NCBI GenBank assembly: GCA_035552095.1
Contig: DASZMA010000059.1
Location: forward strand, 1-64,000
DNA: 64,000 nt
Direction of reading: 5' to 3'
Source: Bog-473 sp035552095
GTDB lineage: Bacteria; Actinomycetota; Acidimicrobiia; Acidimicrobiales; RAAP-2
Shown: piece by piece, positions 23,613 to 31,831 of the stretch
Layout of the letters: the number at the start of each line of letters is the position of its first letter
Position numbering within the stretch: position 1 is the first letter of the stretch
Position numbers and translations under genes: made by a program
The notes under the pieces: model-generated
What the model saw: the letters and a program-made list of their open reading frames with translations, nothing else
The model's database searches: none
Told to the model about the DNA's origin: nothing

Positions 23613-24916
23613 CGCCCTCCCGCGCTGCGCTGGCCGCGCCCGCCGTGCCCCGGGTCTCGGGGCGGCACTCGACCCGGTCGACCCGGTCCAGTGCCCGCAG
23701 CAGGACGGCGCCCTCGAGCGGACTGGCGGCGGCCATCCGCCAGCTGCCCACCGCCACCATCTTGGGCATCGTGGTGGCGCTGCTCTGCGTGATCGGCCTG
23801 GTGATGGTGGGCTCGGCCTCCTCGGTCATCTCCATCTCCATCTACGGCAGCCCCTGGGCCATCCTCATCCGCGAGGGCATGTGGATGGGCCTCGGCCTGG
23901 CCGCCCTGGGCGTGGCCGTGCGTCTCGACTACCGCAAGCTGCGGCGCTTCAGCCCGCTGCTCCTAGTGGTGACCTTCGGCTTGCTGCTCGTCGTCCTGGT
24001 GCCGGGGTTGGGCGTCCACGTACAGGGGTCCAGTCGCTGGGTCGGCTTCGGGCAGTTCCGGCTGCAGCCCTCGGAGCTCATGAAGCTGGCCCTGGCCGTC
24101 TTCTCGGCTGACTTCATCACCCGCCGGCTCGATGAGGATTCCAGCGACCGCCGCATCATGGGACCGCTCCTCATGGTCACCGGTGCCGCCGGGATCCTGA
24201 TCCTGGTGCAACCCGACATGGGAACGGCGCTGGTGCTGGGCTGCGTGGCCATGGCGCTGCTCTTCGTTTCCGGCGTCCGCCTGGGCCCGGTACTCAAGAT
24301 CCTGGGCGTACTGGCCGCCCTGGCCCTCATCGTGGCCATCGCCTCCCCCTACCGGCGGGAACGGCTCCTCTCCTTCCTCGATCCCTCCGCCCATGGGTCG
24401 GGCTCGGGCTACCAGGTGGTGCAGTCGCTGATCGGCCTGGGCTCGGGCCACCTGTTCGGGGCCGGCCTCGGTGGTGGCCAGCAGCAGTGGGGCTTCCTGC
24501 CCAACGCCCACACCGACTTCATCTTCTCGGTCATCGGGGAGGAGCTCGGCTTCGTCGGCGCCGCCCTGGTGCTGCTCCTGCTGGGCGCGTTCGTCTGGTT
24601 CGGCATCCGGGCGGCCACCCGATCCCCGGACCGCTTCGGCGGGCTCCTGGCCATCGGCCTGGTGGCCTGGGTGGCCAGCGAGACGCTGATCAACGTGGGG
24701 GCGGTGGTGGGCGTCCTGCCCGTCACAGGGATCCCGCTGCCCTTCATCTCCTTCGGCGGTTCCTCGCTGGTCATCACCATGGTGGCGGCCGGCATCCTGA
24801 TCAACATCGCTCGGCACGAGCAGACCAGCCAGCCCCACGGCACCCTCAGCGTGCCGCGCCGCGGCAGTGAACGGACGACGGGCCGTTCTTCTGCTGTCCG
24901 CGGGCGAGGTCGATGA
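23609..24916 (+). CDS. ftsW: septal peptidoglycan glycosyltransferase FtsW
   Basis: FtsW (SEDS family) polymerises septal glycan from lipid II. The 435-residue protein has a 45-residue Arg/Ser-rich N-terminus, then about ten helices. Signatures: GSSRWVGFGQFRLQPSELMKLA, VQPDMGTALVL, and the catalytic-type region HTDFIFSVIGEELGF, plus PVTGIPLPFISFGGSSLV. It overlaps murG by ATGA and forms the polymerase partner of FtsI encoded upstream. Confidence 0.95.
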   Translation: MTPSRAALAAPAVPRVSGRHSTRSTRSSARSRTAPSSGLAAAIRQLPTATILGIVVALLCVIGLVMVGSASSVISISIYGSPWAILIREGMWMGLGLAALGVAVRLDYRKLRRFSPLLLVVTFGLLLVVLVPGLGVHVQGSSRWVGFGQFRLQPSELMKLALAVFSADFITRRLDEDSSDRRIMGPLLMVTGAAGILILVQPDMGTALVLGCVAMALLFVSGVRLGPVLKILGVLAALALIVAIASPYRRERLLSFLDPSAHGSGSGYQVVQSLIGLGSGHLFGAGLGGGQQQWGFLPNAHTDFIFSVIGEELGFVGAALVLLLLGAFVWFGIRAATRSPDRFGGLLAIGLVAWVASETLINVGAVVGVLPVTGIPLPFISFGGSSLVITMVAAGILINIARHEQTSQPHGTLSVPRRGSERTTGRSSAVRGRGR

Positions 24917-26043
24917 CGCGCAGGCGCGGCGCGGTGATCGCCGGCGGCGGGACCGGAGGGCACATCGTCCCGTCGCTCCAGGTCGCCCGGGCGCTGGTGC
25001 AGCGGGGCCATCCGGCCGACACCGTTGAGCTCTACGGATCACGACGGGGCCAGGAGGCCACCGTCTGGCCGCCGCTCGAGTTCCCCTACACCCTGCTGCC
25101 CGGACGCGGCATCCGGCGCAGCGTGGCGCCCGCCGCCCTCTGGGCCAACGGCGGCGCCGTGCTCGGGCTGGCCTGGGCCGCCCTGCGGGCGTTCGGTTCC
25201 TTCCTGGTCCGGCGGCCCCGGGTGGTCGTGGTGGTCGGGGGGTACGCCGGCTTCGCCGCCGGCCTGGCTGCCGTGCTCACCCGGGTCCCCCTGGTCCTGG
25301 TGACGACTGACGCCGTCCCCGGCGCGGTCAACGGCCTGCTGGGCCGCTTCGCCGCCGCCAACGCCGTGGCGTTCGCCGGCACCGGGCTGCCCCGGGCCCA
25401 TGTCACCGGCACCCCGGTCCGTCCCGAGATGGCCGCGCTGGACCGTTCCGTGGCCGGGCGGGCCGCCGCCCGGGCCGAGTTGGGGCTGCCGGCCGACCGT
25501 TGCCTGCTGGCCGTCTTCGGCGGGTCGTTGGGCGCCCGCCGCATCAACGCGGCGGTGGCCGAGCTGGAGCAGCAGTGGCCCCAGCGCGACGAGGTCTCGG
25601 TGTACCACGTGGCCGGCCGGCGCGACTACGACCGGTTCGCCGCGTCCACTCGCCCGGCGCCGGACGACGACCGGGCGCCCTACGTGGTGGTGCCGTTCGA
25701 GGATCGCATGCCGGTGCTCTACACGGCGGCCGATCTCTTCGTGTGCCGGGCCGGCGCCATGACGGTGGCCGAGCTGGTGATGGCCGGCATGCCGGCCATC
25801 CTGGTCCCGTTGCCCGGAGCGCCCCGCGACCACCAGACCCGCAACGCCCAGGCGCTGGTGGCGGCCGGGGCGGCCGTGGTGCTGCCCGACGCCGCCTGCG
25901 ACGGCGACCGGCTGGCGGCCGAGCTCAATGTGCTGCTCGGTGATACCCACGCGCTGGCCCGGATGGGGGAGGCGGCCCGCAGCCTGGCCCACCCCGATGC
26001 CGCGGCCCGGGTGGCGGAGTTGATCGATGCCCATGCCCGCTGA
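24913..26043 (+). CDS. murG: UDP-GlcNAc:lipid I transferase MurG
   Basis: MurG adds GlcNAc to lipid I, giving lipid II, on the inner membrane face. The 376-residue protein has the GT-B N-domain loop AGGGTGGHIVPSL, VVVGGYAGFAAGLAAV, the second glycine loop VFGGSLGARRIN, and the donor-site segment CRAGAMTVAELVMAGMPAILVP followed by DHQTRNA. The usually conserved HEQN of the N-domain is VTTD (130-133) here. The gene overlaps ftsW by 4 bases and murC by 17. Confidence 0.9.
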   Translation: MTRRRGAVIAGGGTGGHIVPSLQVARALVQRGHPADTVELYGSRRGQEATVWPPLEFPYTLLPGRGIRRSVAPAALWANGGAVLGLAWAALRAFGSFLVRRPRVVVVVGGYAGFAAGLAAVLTRVPLVLVTTDAVPGAVNGLLGRFAAANAVAFAGTGLPRAHVTGTPVRPEMAALDRSVAGRAAARAELGLPADRCLLAVFGGSLGARRINAAVAELEQQWPQRDEVSVYHVAGRRDYDRFAASTRPAPDDDRAPYVVVPFEDRMPVLYTAADLFVCRAGAMTVAELVMAGMPAILVPLPGAPRDHQTRNAQALVAAGAAVVLPDAACDGDRLAAELNVLLGDTHALARMGEAARSLAHPDAAARVAELIDAHAR

Positions 26044-27421
26044 GCGCGCCCTGACCCTGGACCTGCGCACGGCGCGCCGGATCCACATCGTCGGCATCGG
26101 GGGCGCCGGCATGAGCGCCATCGCGCTGGTGCTGCGGGCCATGGGGCACACCGTGTCGGGCTCGGACCTGAAGGACTCCCCGATGGCGGACCGCCTGCGG
26201 GCCCAGGGGATCGCCGTGGCCGTCGGCCACCGGGCCGAGAACGTGGGCCCGGTCGATGCCGTGACCTACTCGCCGGCGGTGGGCCTGAACAACCCCGAGA
26301 TCGTGGCTGCCGCCGCCCGGGGCGGCCTGGTCCTGCCGCGCTCCGCCGTGCTGGCCGCCATCTGCGCCACCCGGCGCTGCCTGGCCGTGGCCGGCACCAA
26401 GGGCAAGACGACCACGGCGTCCATGCTGTCGCTCATCCTGGTCGAAGCCGGCCTGCGGCCGTCCTTCCTCATCGGGGCCGACGTGAACGAAATCGGCACC
26501 AACGCCGTGTGGGACAGCGGGGAGTGGCTGGTCGTCGAGGCCGACGAGAGCTACGGCACGTTCCAGGCCATCGCGCCCGATCTGGCCGTCCTGACCAACG
26601 TCGAGGCGGACCATCTGGACCACTACGGGACCTTCGAGGCGTTGCGCGCCGCCTTCAGCGCCTTCGTCGGCCTGGCTGGGGACGGGTCGGTGGTCTCGGC
26701 CGACGACCGGCACGCCGCCGCCATCGGGCGCGAGCGCGGCTCGGTGTCAGTGGGCACCGACCCTGACGCCACCTTCACCATGAACCAGGTCGTCCTCAGC
26801 CGCAGCTCGGTGTCGTTCACCCTGCACGGCCCCGACGGCGTGCTCGGCGAGCTGACCGTGGGCGTGCCCGGGCTGCACAACGCCCGCAACGCCGCCCTGG
26901 CCGCGGTGGCCGCCCTCCGGGTCGGCGTGGACTTCTCCGCGGTGGCCGCGGCCCTGGCCCGGTTCGCCGGGGTGAGCCGGCGCTTCGAGTTCCGCGGCGA
27001 GCACAACGGTGTGACCTTCGTCGACGACTACGCCCACCTTCCCTTCGCCGTGCGGGCCGCTCTGGCCACGGCCAAGTCGGGGGGCTGGTCTCGCATCGTG
27101 GCCGTCTTCCAACCCCACCGCTACACCCGCACGGCCGAGCTGGCGCAGGCGTTCGGCACCGCCTTCGCCGAGGCCGATGTCCTGGTGGTGACCGATGTCT
27201 ACAGCGCCGGCGAGACGCCGATCCCGGGTGTCTCGGGGCGGTTGGTGGCCGACGCCGTGCGGGCCCAGGACCCCCGGCTCCCGGTGACCTACGCCCCGAG
27301 CTGGGACGAGCTGCGCCGGGTGGTGGCCGGCCTGGTGGCGCCCGGCGACCTCTGCCTCACCCTGGGGGCGGGGGACCTGACCACGCTGCCCGATGAACTC
27401 CTGGCCGCACCGTCGTGGTGA
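26027..27421 (+). CDS. murC: UDP-MurNAc:L-alanine ligase MurC
   Basis: MurC adds L-alanine to UDP-MurNAc. The 464-residue protein has all three Mur ligase domains: HIVGIGGAGMSAIALVL for UDP, the central ATPase domain, and the C-terminal FVDDYAHLPFAVRAAL. Three normally fixed positions differ: the ATP loop is GTKGKTTT (K125) where MurC has GTHGKTT; EADESY (Y176) replaces EADESD; and DDYAHLP (L338) replaces the HHP pair. Position in the cluster still supports MurC. A second ATG at 26033 is an alternative start; both lie inside the end of murG. Confidence 0.85.
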   Translation: MPMPAERALTLDLRTARRIHIVGIGGAGMSAIALVLRAMGHTVSGSDLKDSPMADRLRAQGIAVAVGHRAENVGPVDAVTYSPAVGLNNPEIVAAAARGGLVLPRSAVLAAICATRRCLAVAGTKGKTTTASMLSLILVEAGLRPSFLIGADVNEIGTNAVWDSGEWLVVEADESYGTFQAIAPDLAVLTNVEADHLDHYGTFEALRAAFSAFVGLAGDGSVVSADDRHAAAIGRERGSVSVGTDPDATFTMNQVVLSRSSVSFTLHGPDGVLGELTVGVPGLHNARNAALAAVAALRVGVDFSAVAAALARFAGVSRRFEFRGEHNGVTFVDDYAHLPFAVRAALATAKSGGWSRIVAVFQPHRYTRTAELAQAFGTAFAEADVLVVTDVYSAGETPIPGVSGRLVADAVRAQDPRLPVTYAPSWDELRRVVAGLVAPGDLCLTLGAGDLTTLPDELLAAPSW

Positions 27422-28416
27422 GCGGTGCCGACGGCCGTTACGACGCCCTGGCCCAACAGCTCGGCTCGCGAGCCACCCGCCGGGCCTCCCTGGGGCCGCT
27501 GACCACCTACGGCGTGGGCGGCCCGGCCGCCCTGCTGGTCGAGATCGAGGGGCCCGATGACCTGGACCAGGTGCGGGCCGTCCTGGCCGGCTCCGATGCC
27601 GCCGTCTGCGTGGTGGGCCGGGGCTCCAACCTGTTGGTGGCCGACGCCGGCTTCGACGGGGTGGCGGTCCACCTGGGCCGCGGCTTTGCCTCGGTGCAGC
27701 TGCCACCGCCGGCCGGGCCGACCGCGGCTGACGATGACGGGTCCACCCCGTTTCTGGTCTGCGCCGGTGCGGCGGCTCCGTTGCCGGTGCTGGCCCGCCA
27801 GGCGGCCGACGCCGGCTGGGCCGGCCTCACCTGGGCGGTCGGGGTGCCCGGCTCGGTCGGGGGAGCGGTGCGGATGAACGCTGGGGGCCACGGCTCGGAC
27901 ATGGCGGCCTGCCTCCACCGCTACCGCTGGGTCGACCTGGTGAGCGAGGAGGAGGGCACCGATGGGGTGGCCCGCCTGCGCTACGGCTACCGGTCCTCAT
28001 CGGTGATCGCCACCCAGTTGGTGCTGAGTGCCGACCTGATGGTCACGCCGGCCGACGCCGCGGCTGAGCAGGCCGAGGTATCGGCCATCGTGCGCTGGCG
28101 CCGGGACCACCAACCGGGCGGGGCCAACGCCGGCTCGGTGTTCACCAATCCCGAGGGCGACTCCGCCGGCCGGCTGATCGAAGCCGCCGGCCTCAAGGGA
28201 TTCCGCCTCGGCACGGCCCGCGTCTCGGAGAAGCACGCCAATTTCATTCAGGCCGACAAGGGCGGGCGGGCCGACGACGTGCGGGCCCTCATGGACCATG
28301 TCGGCGCGACGGTCCGGGCGCGGTCGGGGGTGGCGCTCACGGCGGAGGTCCGCCTGTTGGGCTTCGCCGAAGGGGAGACTGGTGCGGTGGCATCCACTCC
28401 AGTGCACCGTCGATGA
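27418..28416 (+). CDS. murB: UDP-N-acetylenolpyruvoylglucosamine reductase MurB
   Basis: MurB reduces UDP-GlcNAc-enolpyruvate to UDP-MurNAc with FAD and NADPH. The 332-residue protein has TTYGVGGPAALL, GRGSNLLVADAGFDGV, GVPGSVGGAVRMNAGGHG, the catalytic serine in NAGSVFTNPEGDSAG, AGLKGFRLGTARVSEKHANF, and the final glutamate in LTAEVRLLG. The GTG at 27418 overlaps the murC stop by GTGA; GTG at 27415 is an alternative. Confidence 0.95.
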   Translation: MSGADGRYDALAQQLGSRATRRASLGPLTTYGVGGPAALLVEIEGPDDLDQVRAVLAGSDAAVCVVGRGSNLLVADAGFDGVAVHLGRGFASVQLPPPAGPTAADDDGSTPFLVCAGAAAPLPVLARQAADAGWAGLTWAVGVPGSVGGAVRMNAGGHGSDMAACLHRYRWVDLVSEEEGTDGVARLRYGYRSSSVIATQLVLSADLMVTPADAAAEQAEVSAIVRWRRDHQPGGANAGSVFTNPEGDSAGRLIEAAGLKGFRLGTARVSEKHANFIQADKGGRADDVRALMDHVGATVRARSGVALTAEVRLLGFAEGETGAVASTPVHRR

Positions 28417-29225
28417 GCCCGGCCACCACTCGCACCCGTCCCCCGGCCCGCCCGGCGCCGCGCAAGCGGGCCCCGGTCGATCCGCGCATTTCGGCCCGGC
28501 GCACGGCGGTCACCCGGCAGCAGGGACAGCGACGCCTACGCGTGCTCATCGCGTTGGCCGCCTTGATCGTGCTCGTTGTGGGCGGCTGGTTCCTGGTCCA
28601 TTCGGCGCTGTTCTCGGCTCGCGCCATCACCGTGGTGGGGGCGACCCACGAGACGGCGGCGCAGGTTGAGGCGGCCGCCGGTGTGGCCGACCATCCGGCG
28701 CTGGCCGGCATCAACGCCGGCGCGGCGGCCCGCGCCGTCGAGACGTTGCCCTGGGTCAGCGCGGCGACCGTGCACGTGCAGTGGCCCGACGGCGTGCGCA
28801 TCGTGGTGACCGAGGCCGTGGCCAAGTTGGCCATGGCCACCGCCGACGGCCAGTGGGCCACCCTCAGCGCGGCCGGGCGCGTGCTGGCGCTTTCGGCCAC
28901 CCAACCGGCCGGGCTCGTGGTGGTGACCGGGCCGGGAGCGCCCGGCGCCCCCGGGACCACCCTCAGCCACCAGGACCAGTCCGGGCTGTTGGTGGCCACC
29001 ACCTTGCCGGCCTCGTTCGCCGCCCAGGTGACGGGCGTGCACGTTGAGCCGGGGGGCTGGGTCCAGCTGTCGATGACCACCCCGATTGCGGTCGACATAG
29101 GCACGGCGACCCAACTGACGGCCAAATACGAGGACGTCACCTCAATTCTGGCCCATGCCACCCTGCACAACGGGGATGTCATCGATGTCAGCGTGCCCGG
29201 TGCGTCCACGGTGACCGGGGGGTGA
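28413..29225 (+). CDS. ftsQ: cell division protein FtsQ
   Basis: FtsQ is the bitopic divisome organiser. The 270-residue protein has a 43-residue basic cytoplasmic part, a membrane helix near 44-63, and a POTRA domain (FSARAITVVGATHETAAQVE, VETLPWVSAATVHVQWPDGVRIVVTEA) followed by a FtsQ beta domain. It overlaps murB by ATGA and closes the precursor part of the cluster before the ftsZ promoter. Confidence 0.92.
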   Translation: MSPATTRTRPPARPAPRKRAPVDPRISARRTAVTRQQGQRRLRVLIALAALIVLVVGGWFLVHSALFSARAITVVGATHETAAQVEAAAGVADHPALAGINAGAAARAVETLPWVSAATVHVQWPDGVRIVVTEAVAKLAMATADGQWATLSAAGRVLALSATQPAGLVVVTGPGAPGAPGTTLSHQDQSGLLVATTLPASFAAQVTGVHVEPGGWVQLSMTTPIAVDIGTATQLTAKYEDVTSILAHATLHNGDVIDVSVPGASTVTGG

Positions 29226-29235
29226 CGTAGGATGC

Positions 29236-29264
29236 TTGACCTCCATGAACACCCCTCGTATGGT
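29236..29264 (+). promoter_or_regulatory. ftsZ promoter
   Basis: TTGACC (29236-29241), exactly 17 bases, TATGGT (29259-29264). It predicts a start near 29271 and a leader of about 130 bases before ftsZ. This gives ftsZ its own promoter downstream of ftsQ. The leader contains CTTCCCC (29296-29302) and a GAGGGAG ribosome binding site. Confidence 0.7.
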
Positions 29265-29400
29265 TGGGCCACGTTGCCGCACTGTGAACCTCAACCTTCC
29301 CCAAAGGATTAGGGATACGAGGTGAGGGTCAAGTGGTGACACATGGCGGGCATACTCAGCGAGCGATCGGTCGGCGATCGACCCGAACACGAGGGAGTTC

Positions 29401-30510
29401 ATGACGACCGTTCCTTCCCAAGGCAACTACCTGGCTGTCATCAAGGTGGTCGGGGTCGGTGGCGGTGGCGTCAATGCCGTCAACCGCATGATCGATTCCG
29501 GCCTGCGCAACGTGGAGTTCATCGCAGCCAACACCGATGCCCAGGCCCTGCTCATGAGCGATGCCGACCTCAAGCTGGACCTCGGGCGCCAGCTCACCCG
29601 TGGTCTGGGAGCCGGTAGCGACCCCGAGGTGGGCCGCCAGGCCGCCGAGGAGCACCGGGCCGACATTGAGGAGGCACTGCAGGGCTCCGACATGGTCTTC
29701 ATCACCGCCGGCAAGGGTGGTGGCACCGGTACCGGGGCCGCGCCCGTGGTGGCCGAGGTGGCCAAGGGCCTGGGCGCCCTGACCATCGGCGTGGTCACCC
29801 GCCCCTTCACGTTCGAGGGCCGGCGGCGGGCCATGCAGGCCGAAAAGGGCATCCAGATCCTGAAGGAAAAGGTCGACACCCTCATCGTCATCCCCAACGA
29901 CCGCCTCCTCACCGTCTCCAACGACAAGACCAGCATGGTCAACGCGTTCAAGATGGCCGATGAAGTACTGCTCCAGGGTGTGCGCGGCATCACGGACCTC
30001 ATCACCGTCCCCGGCCTGATCAATACCGACTTCGCCGACGTAAAGATGGTCATGACCAATGCCGGCACCGCCATCATGGGTATCGGCTCCTCCATCGGGG
30101 AGGGCCGGGCCGCCAATGCCGCCCGGGCCGCCATCACCAGCCCCCTGTTGGAAGCGTCCATTGAAGGCGCCCGCGGCATTCTGCTCAACATCGCGGGCGG
30201 ATCGGACCTCGGCCTGTTCGAGGTCAACGAGGCGGCCGAGATCATCCACGGTGTGGCCCACCCCGACGCCAACATCATCTTCGGCGCCGTGATCGACGAC
30301 AACATGGGCGACGAGGTGCGGGTCACCGTCATTGCCGCCGGGTTCGAGCGCTGGGAGGAAGGTGGCCGGCCGGCCACCGCCGAGCGCGGACCGTCGATCT
30401 TCTCCGGCCCTTCGGAGTCGGTGGATATCTTCGCCGACGCCTCGACCAGTACGGACAACGAGTTCGATTTGGGCGACGACGATTTCGACGTCCCCTCCTT
30501 CCTCCGCTAG
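29401..30510 (+). CDS. ftsZ: cell division GTPase FtsZ
   Basis: FtsZ polymerises into the Z-ring. The 369-residue protein has IKVVGVGGGGVNAVNRMID, the GTP loop GKGGGTGTGAAPVVAEVAKG, the T7 catalytic loop LINTDFADVKMVM, and the C-terminal tail DDDFDVPSFLR used for SepF/membrane partner binding. The ATG follows GAGGGAGTTC. It has its own promoter and a leader of about 130 bases, unlike most of the cluster. Confidence 0.98.
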   Translation: MTTVPSQGNYLAVIKVVGVGGGGVNAVNRMIDSGLRNVEFIAANTDAQALLMSDADLKLDLGRQLTRGLGAGSDPEVGRQAAEEHRADIEEALQGSDMVFITAGKGGGTGTGAAPVVAEVAKGLGALTIGVVTRPFTFEGRRRAMQAEKGIQILKEKVDTLIVIPNDRLLTVSNDKTSMVNAFKMADEVLLQGVRGITDLITVPGLINTDFADVKMVMTNAGTAIMGIGSSIGEGRAANAARAAITSPLLEASIEGARGILLNIAGGSDLGLFEVNEAAEIIHGVAHPDANIIFGAVIDDNMGDEVRVTVIAAGFERWEEGGRPATAERGPSIFSGPSESVDIFADASTSTDNEFDLGDDDFDVPSFLR

Positions 30511-31153
30511 CGACAACGTCGCGGGGCGGCTGGCCGCGGTCCGCCACCGCATCGCCCGGGCCGGTGGCGATCCGGCCACGGTGCGCGTGATCGCGGTGAC
30601 CAAAGGCTTCGGCCCGGAGGCGGTCGTCGCCGCGCGCGCCGTCGGCCTGGACGACATCGGCGAGAACTACGCCGCGGAGCTGTTGGGCAAGGCGCCCGGT
30701 CCGGCCGGGACCCGCTGGCACTTTCTCGGTGCGGTCCAGCGCAACAAGGTGCCGCAGCTGGCCCCACTGGTGACGCTGTGGCACGGGGTGGCCCGCGTCG
30801 TCGAGGGGGCGAGCATCGCCCAGCGTGCCCCGGGAGCCGCCGTGCTGGTCCAGGTCGACTGCACCGATGTCCCGGGTCGCCACGGCGTGCGCCCGGCCGA
30901 GGTGCCGGCCCTGGTCGGCGCCCTGTCCGCCCTCGACCTGGAGGTCCGGGGCCTGATGACGGTGGCCCCCCCCGACCCGGACGCGGCCCGGGAGGCCTTT
31001 GCCAACGTGGCCCGTCTGGCCGACGAGCTGGGCCTGCCCGAGCGTTCCATGGGCATGAGCGACGATCTGGAGGCGGCCGTCAGCGCCGGATCGACCATGG
31101 TGCGCATCGGACGCGCGCTGTTTGGGGAACGTTCACCCCGGGTAGCGCCTTAA
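30362..31153 (+). CDS. YggS-type PLP-binding protein
   Basis: This PLP homeostasis family (COG0325) lies between ftsZ and sepF in many Actinobacteria. Visible motifs: VIAVTKGFGPEAVVAARAVG with the PLP lysine, DIGENYAAELLGKA, WHFLGAVQRNK, VLVQVDCTDVPGRHGV, LMTVAPP, and MGMSDDLEAAVSAGSTMVRIGRALFG. The start is unresolved. The conserved part begins near 30512, right after the ftsZ stop, but no ATG, GTG or TTG is in frame there. The nearest canonical starts (GTG 30362, used here, and TTG 30332) overlap ftsZ by about 150 bases; ATT at 30482 is the nearest near-cognate codon. Confidence 0.85.
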   Translation: MAGRPPPSADRRSSPALRSRWISSPTPRPVRTTSSIWATTISTSPPSSASDNVAGRLAAVRHRIARAGGDPATVRVIAVTKGFGPEAVVAARAVGLDDIGENYAAELLGKAPGPAGTRWHFLGAVQRNKVPQLAPLVTLWHGVARVVEGASIAQRAPGAAVLVQVDCTDVPGRHGVRPAEVPALVGALSALDLEVRGLMTVAPPDPDAAREAFANVARLADELGLPERSMGMSDDLEAAVSAGSTMVRIGRALFGERSPRVAP

Positions 31154-31171
31154 GCAACCCCGGGTAGCGCC
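31135..31171 (+). repeat. 15-bp direct repeat across the yggS stop
   Basis: ACCCCGGGTAGCGCC occurs at 31135-31149, encoding the last residues of the YggS-type protein, and again at 31157-31171, after the stop. Period 22 bases. It looks like a short local duplication. Confidence 0.8.
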
Positions 31172-31231
31172 CTAGCCAGACCTGCCCGCCCCCGCGAGCA
31201 GGCACTACGCTGTGCCGGGACAGGAGAAGGT

Positions 31232-31810
31232 ATGGCACCCTCGTTCATGAAGAAAACCATGGTCTACCTCGGCCTACTCGATGACGAGTACGACGAGTAC
31301 GACGACTTGGAGGACCGCGCGCCGCGGGGGTTCTCGGCCGCCACGCGGGTGGACACCCGTCCGGCCGAGTACGACCAGCCGGAGGAGTTCAGCGGGGGCA
31401 TGAGCCGGATACGCACGATTCCGCGCGAATCGGCTGTGCCCAGCCCGTCCCGCCCCCAGGCCGCACCGGTGCCGGCGGCCCGGCCGTCCAGCGTGCGCGC
31501 CGTGCCGGTGGAGACCGCCATCGGCAACAACACCTCGGCCCGGGTCCACGTGGTGGCACCCTCCCGCTTCGGGGACGCCAAGGAGATCGCCGACCGCCTG
31601 AAGGACAACCGGCCGGTGATCGTCAACCTGCAGATGGCGGACCGGGACCTGCAGCGCCGCATGATCGATTTCTGCAGCGGGGTGACCTACGCCCTGAGCG
31701 GCGAGATGGAGAAGGTGGCCGACCAGGTCTTCCTGCTGGCGCCGACCAACGTGAAGGTCTCCGACGAGGAGCGGCAACGGCTGGTGGAGCGCGGCTTCGG
31801 GCGTGACTGA
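31232..31810 (+). CDS. sepF: cell division protein SepF
   Basis: SepF tethers FtsZ to the membrane in Gram-positive bacteria lacking FtsA. The 192-residue protein has an N-terminal amphipathic segment (MAPSFMKKTMVYLGLLDDEY), an acidic and proline-rich linker, and the SepF fold: ARVHVVAPSRFGDAKEIADR, PVIVNLQMADRDLQRRMIDF, CSGVTYALSGEMEKVADQVF and LLAPTNVKVS. AGGAGAAGG precedes the ATG. TACGCT at 31206-31211 could be its -10 box. Confidence 0.95.
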   Translation: MAPSFMKKTMVYLGLLDDEYDEYDDLEDRAPRGFSAATRVDTRPAEYDQPEEFSGGMSRIRTIPRESAVPSPSRPQAAPVPAARPSSVRAVPVETAIGNNTSARVHVVAPSRFGDAKEIADRLKDNRPVIVNLQMADRDLQRRMIDFCSGVTYALSGEMEKVADQVFLLAPTNVKVSDEERQRLVERGFGRD

Positions 31811-31831
31811 GGCCACTACTCTTACCCTGTA

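Noticed and set aside
29236..29332. TTGACC / GGTCAA inverted repeat in the ftsZ leader
   Set aside because: One arm is the -35 box and the other is 86 bases away; no reason to think they act together.
29343..29618. 91-codon frame overlapping the ftsZ start
   Set aside because: Out of frame with ftsZ, no binding site, composition of a shadow frame.
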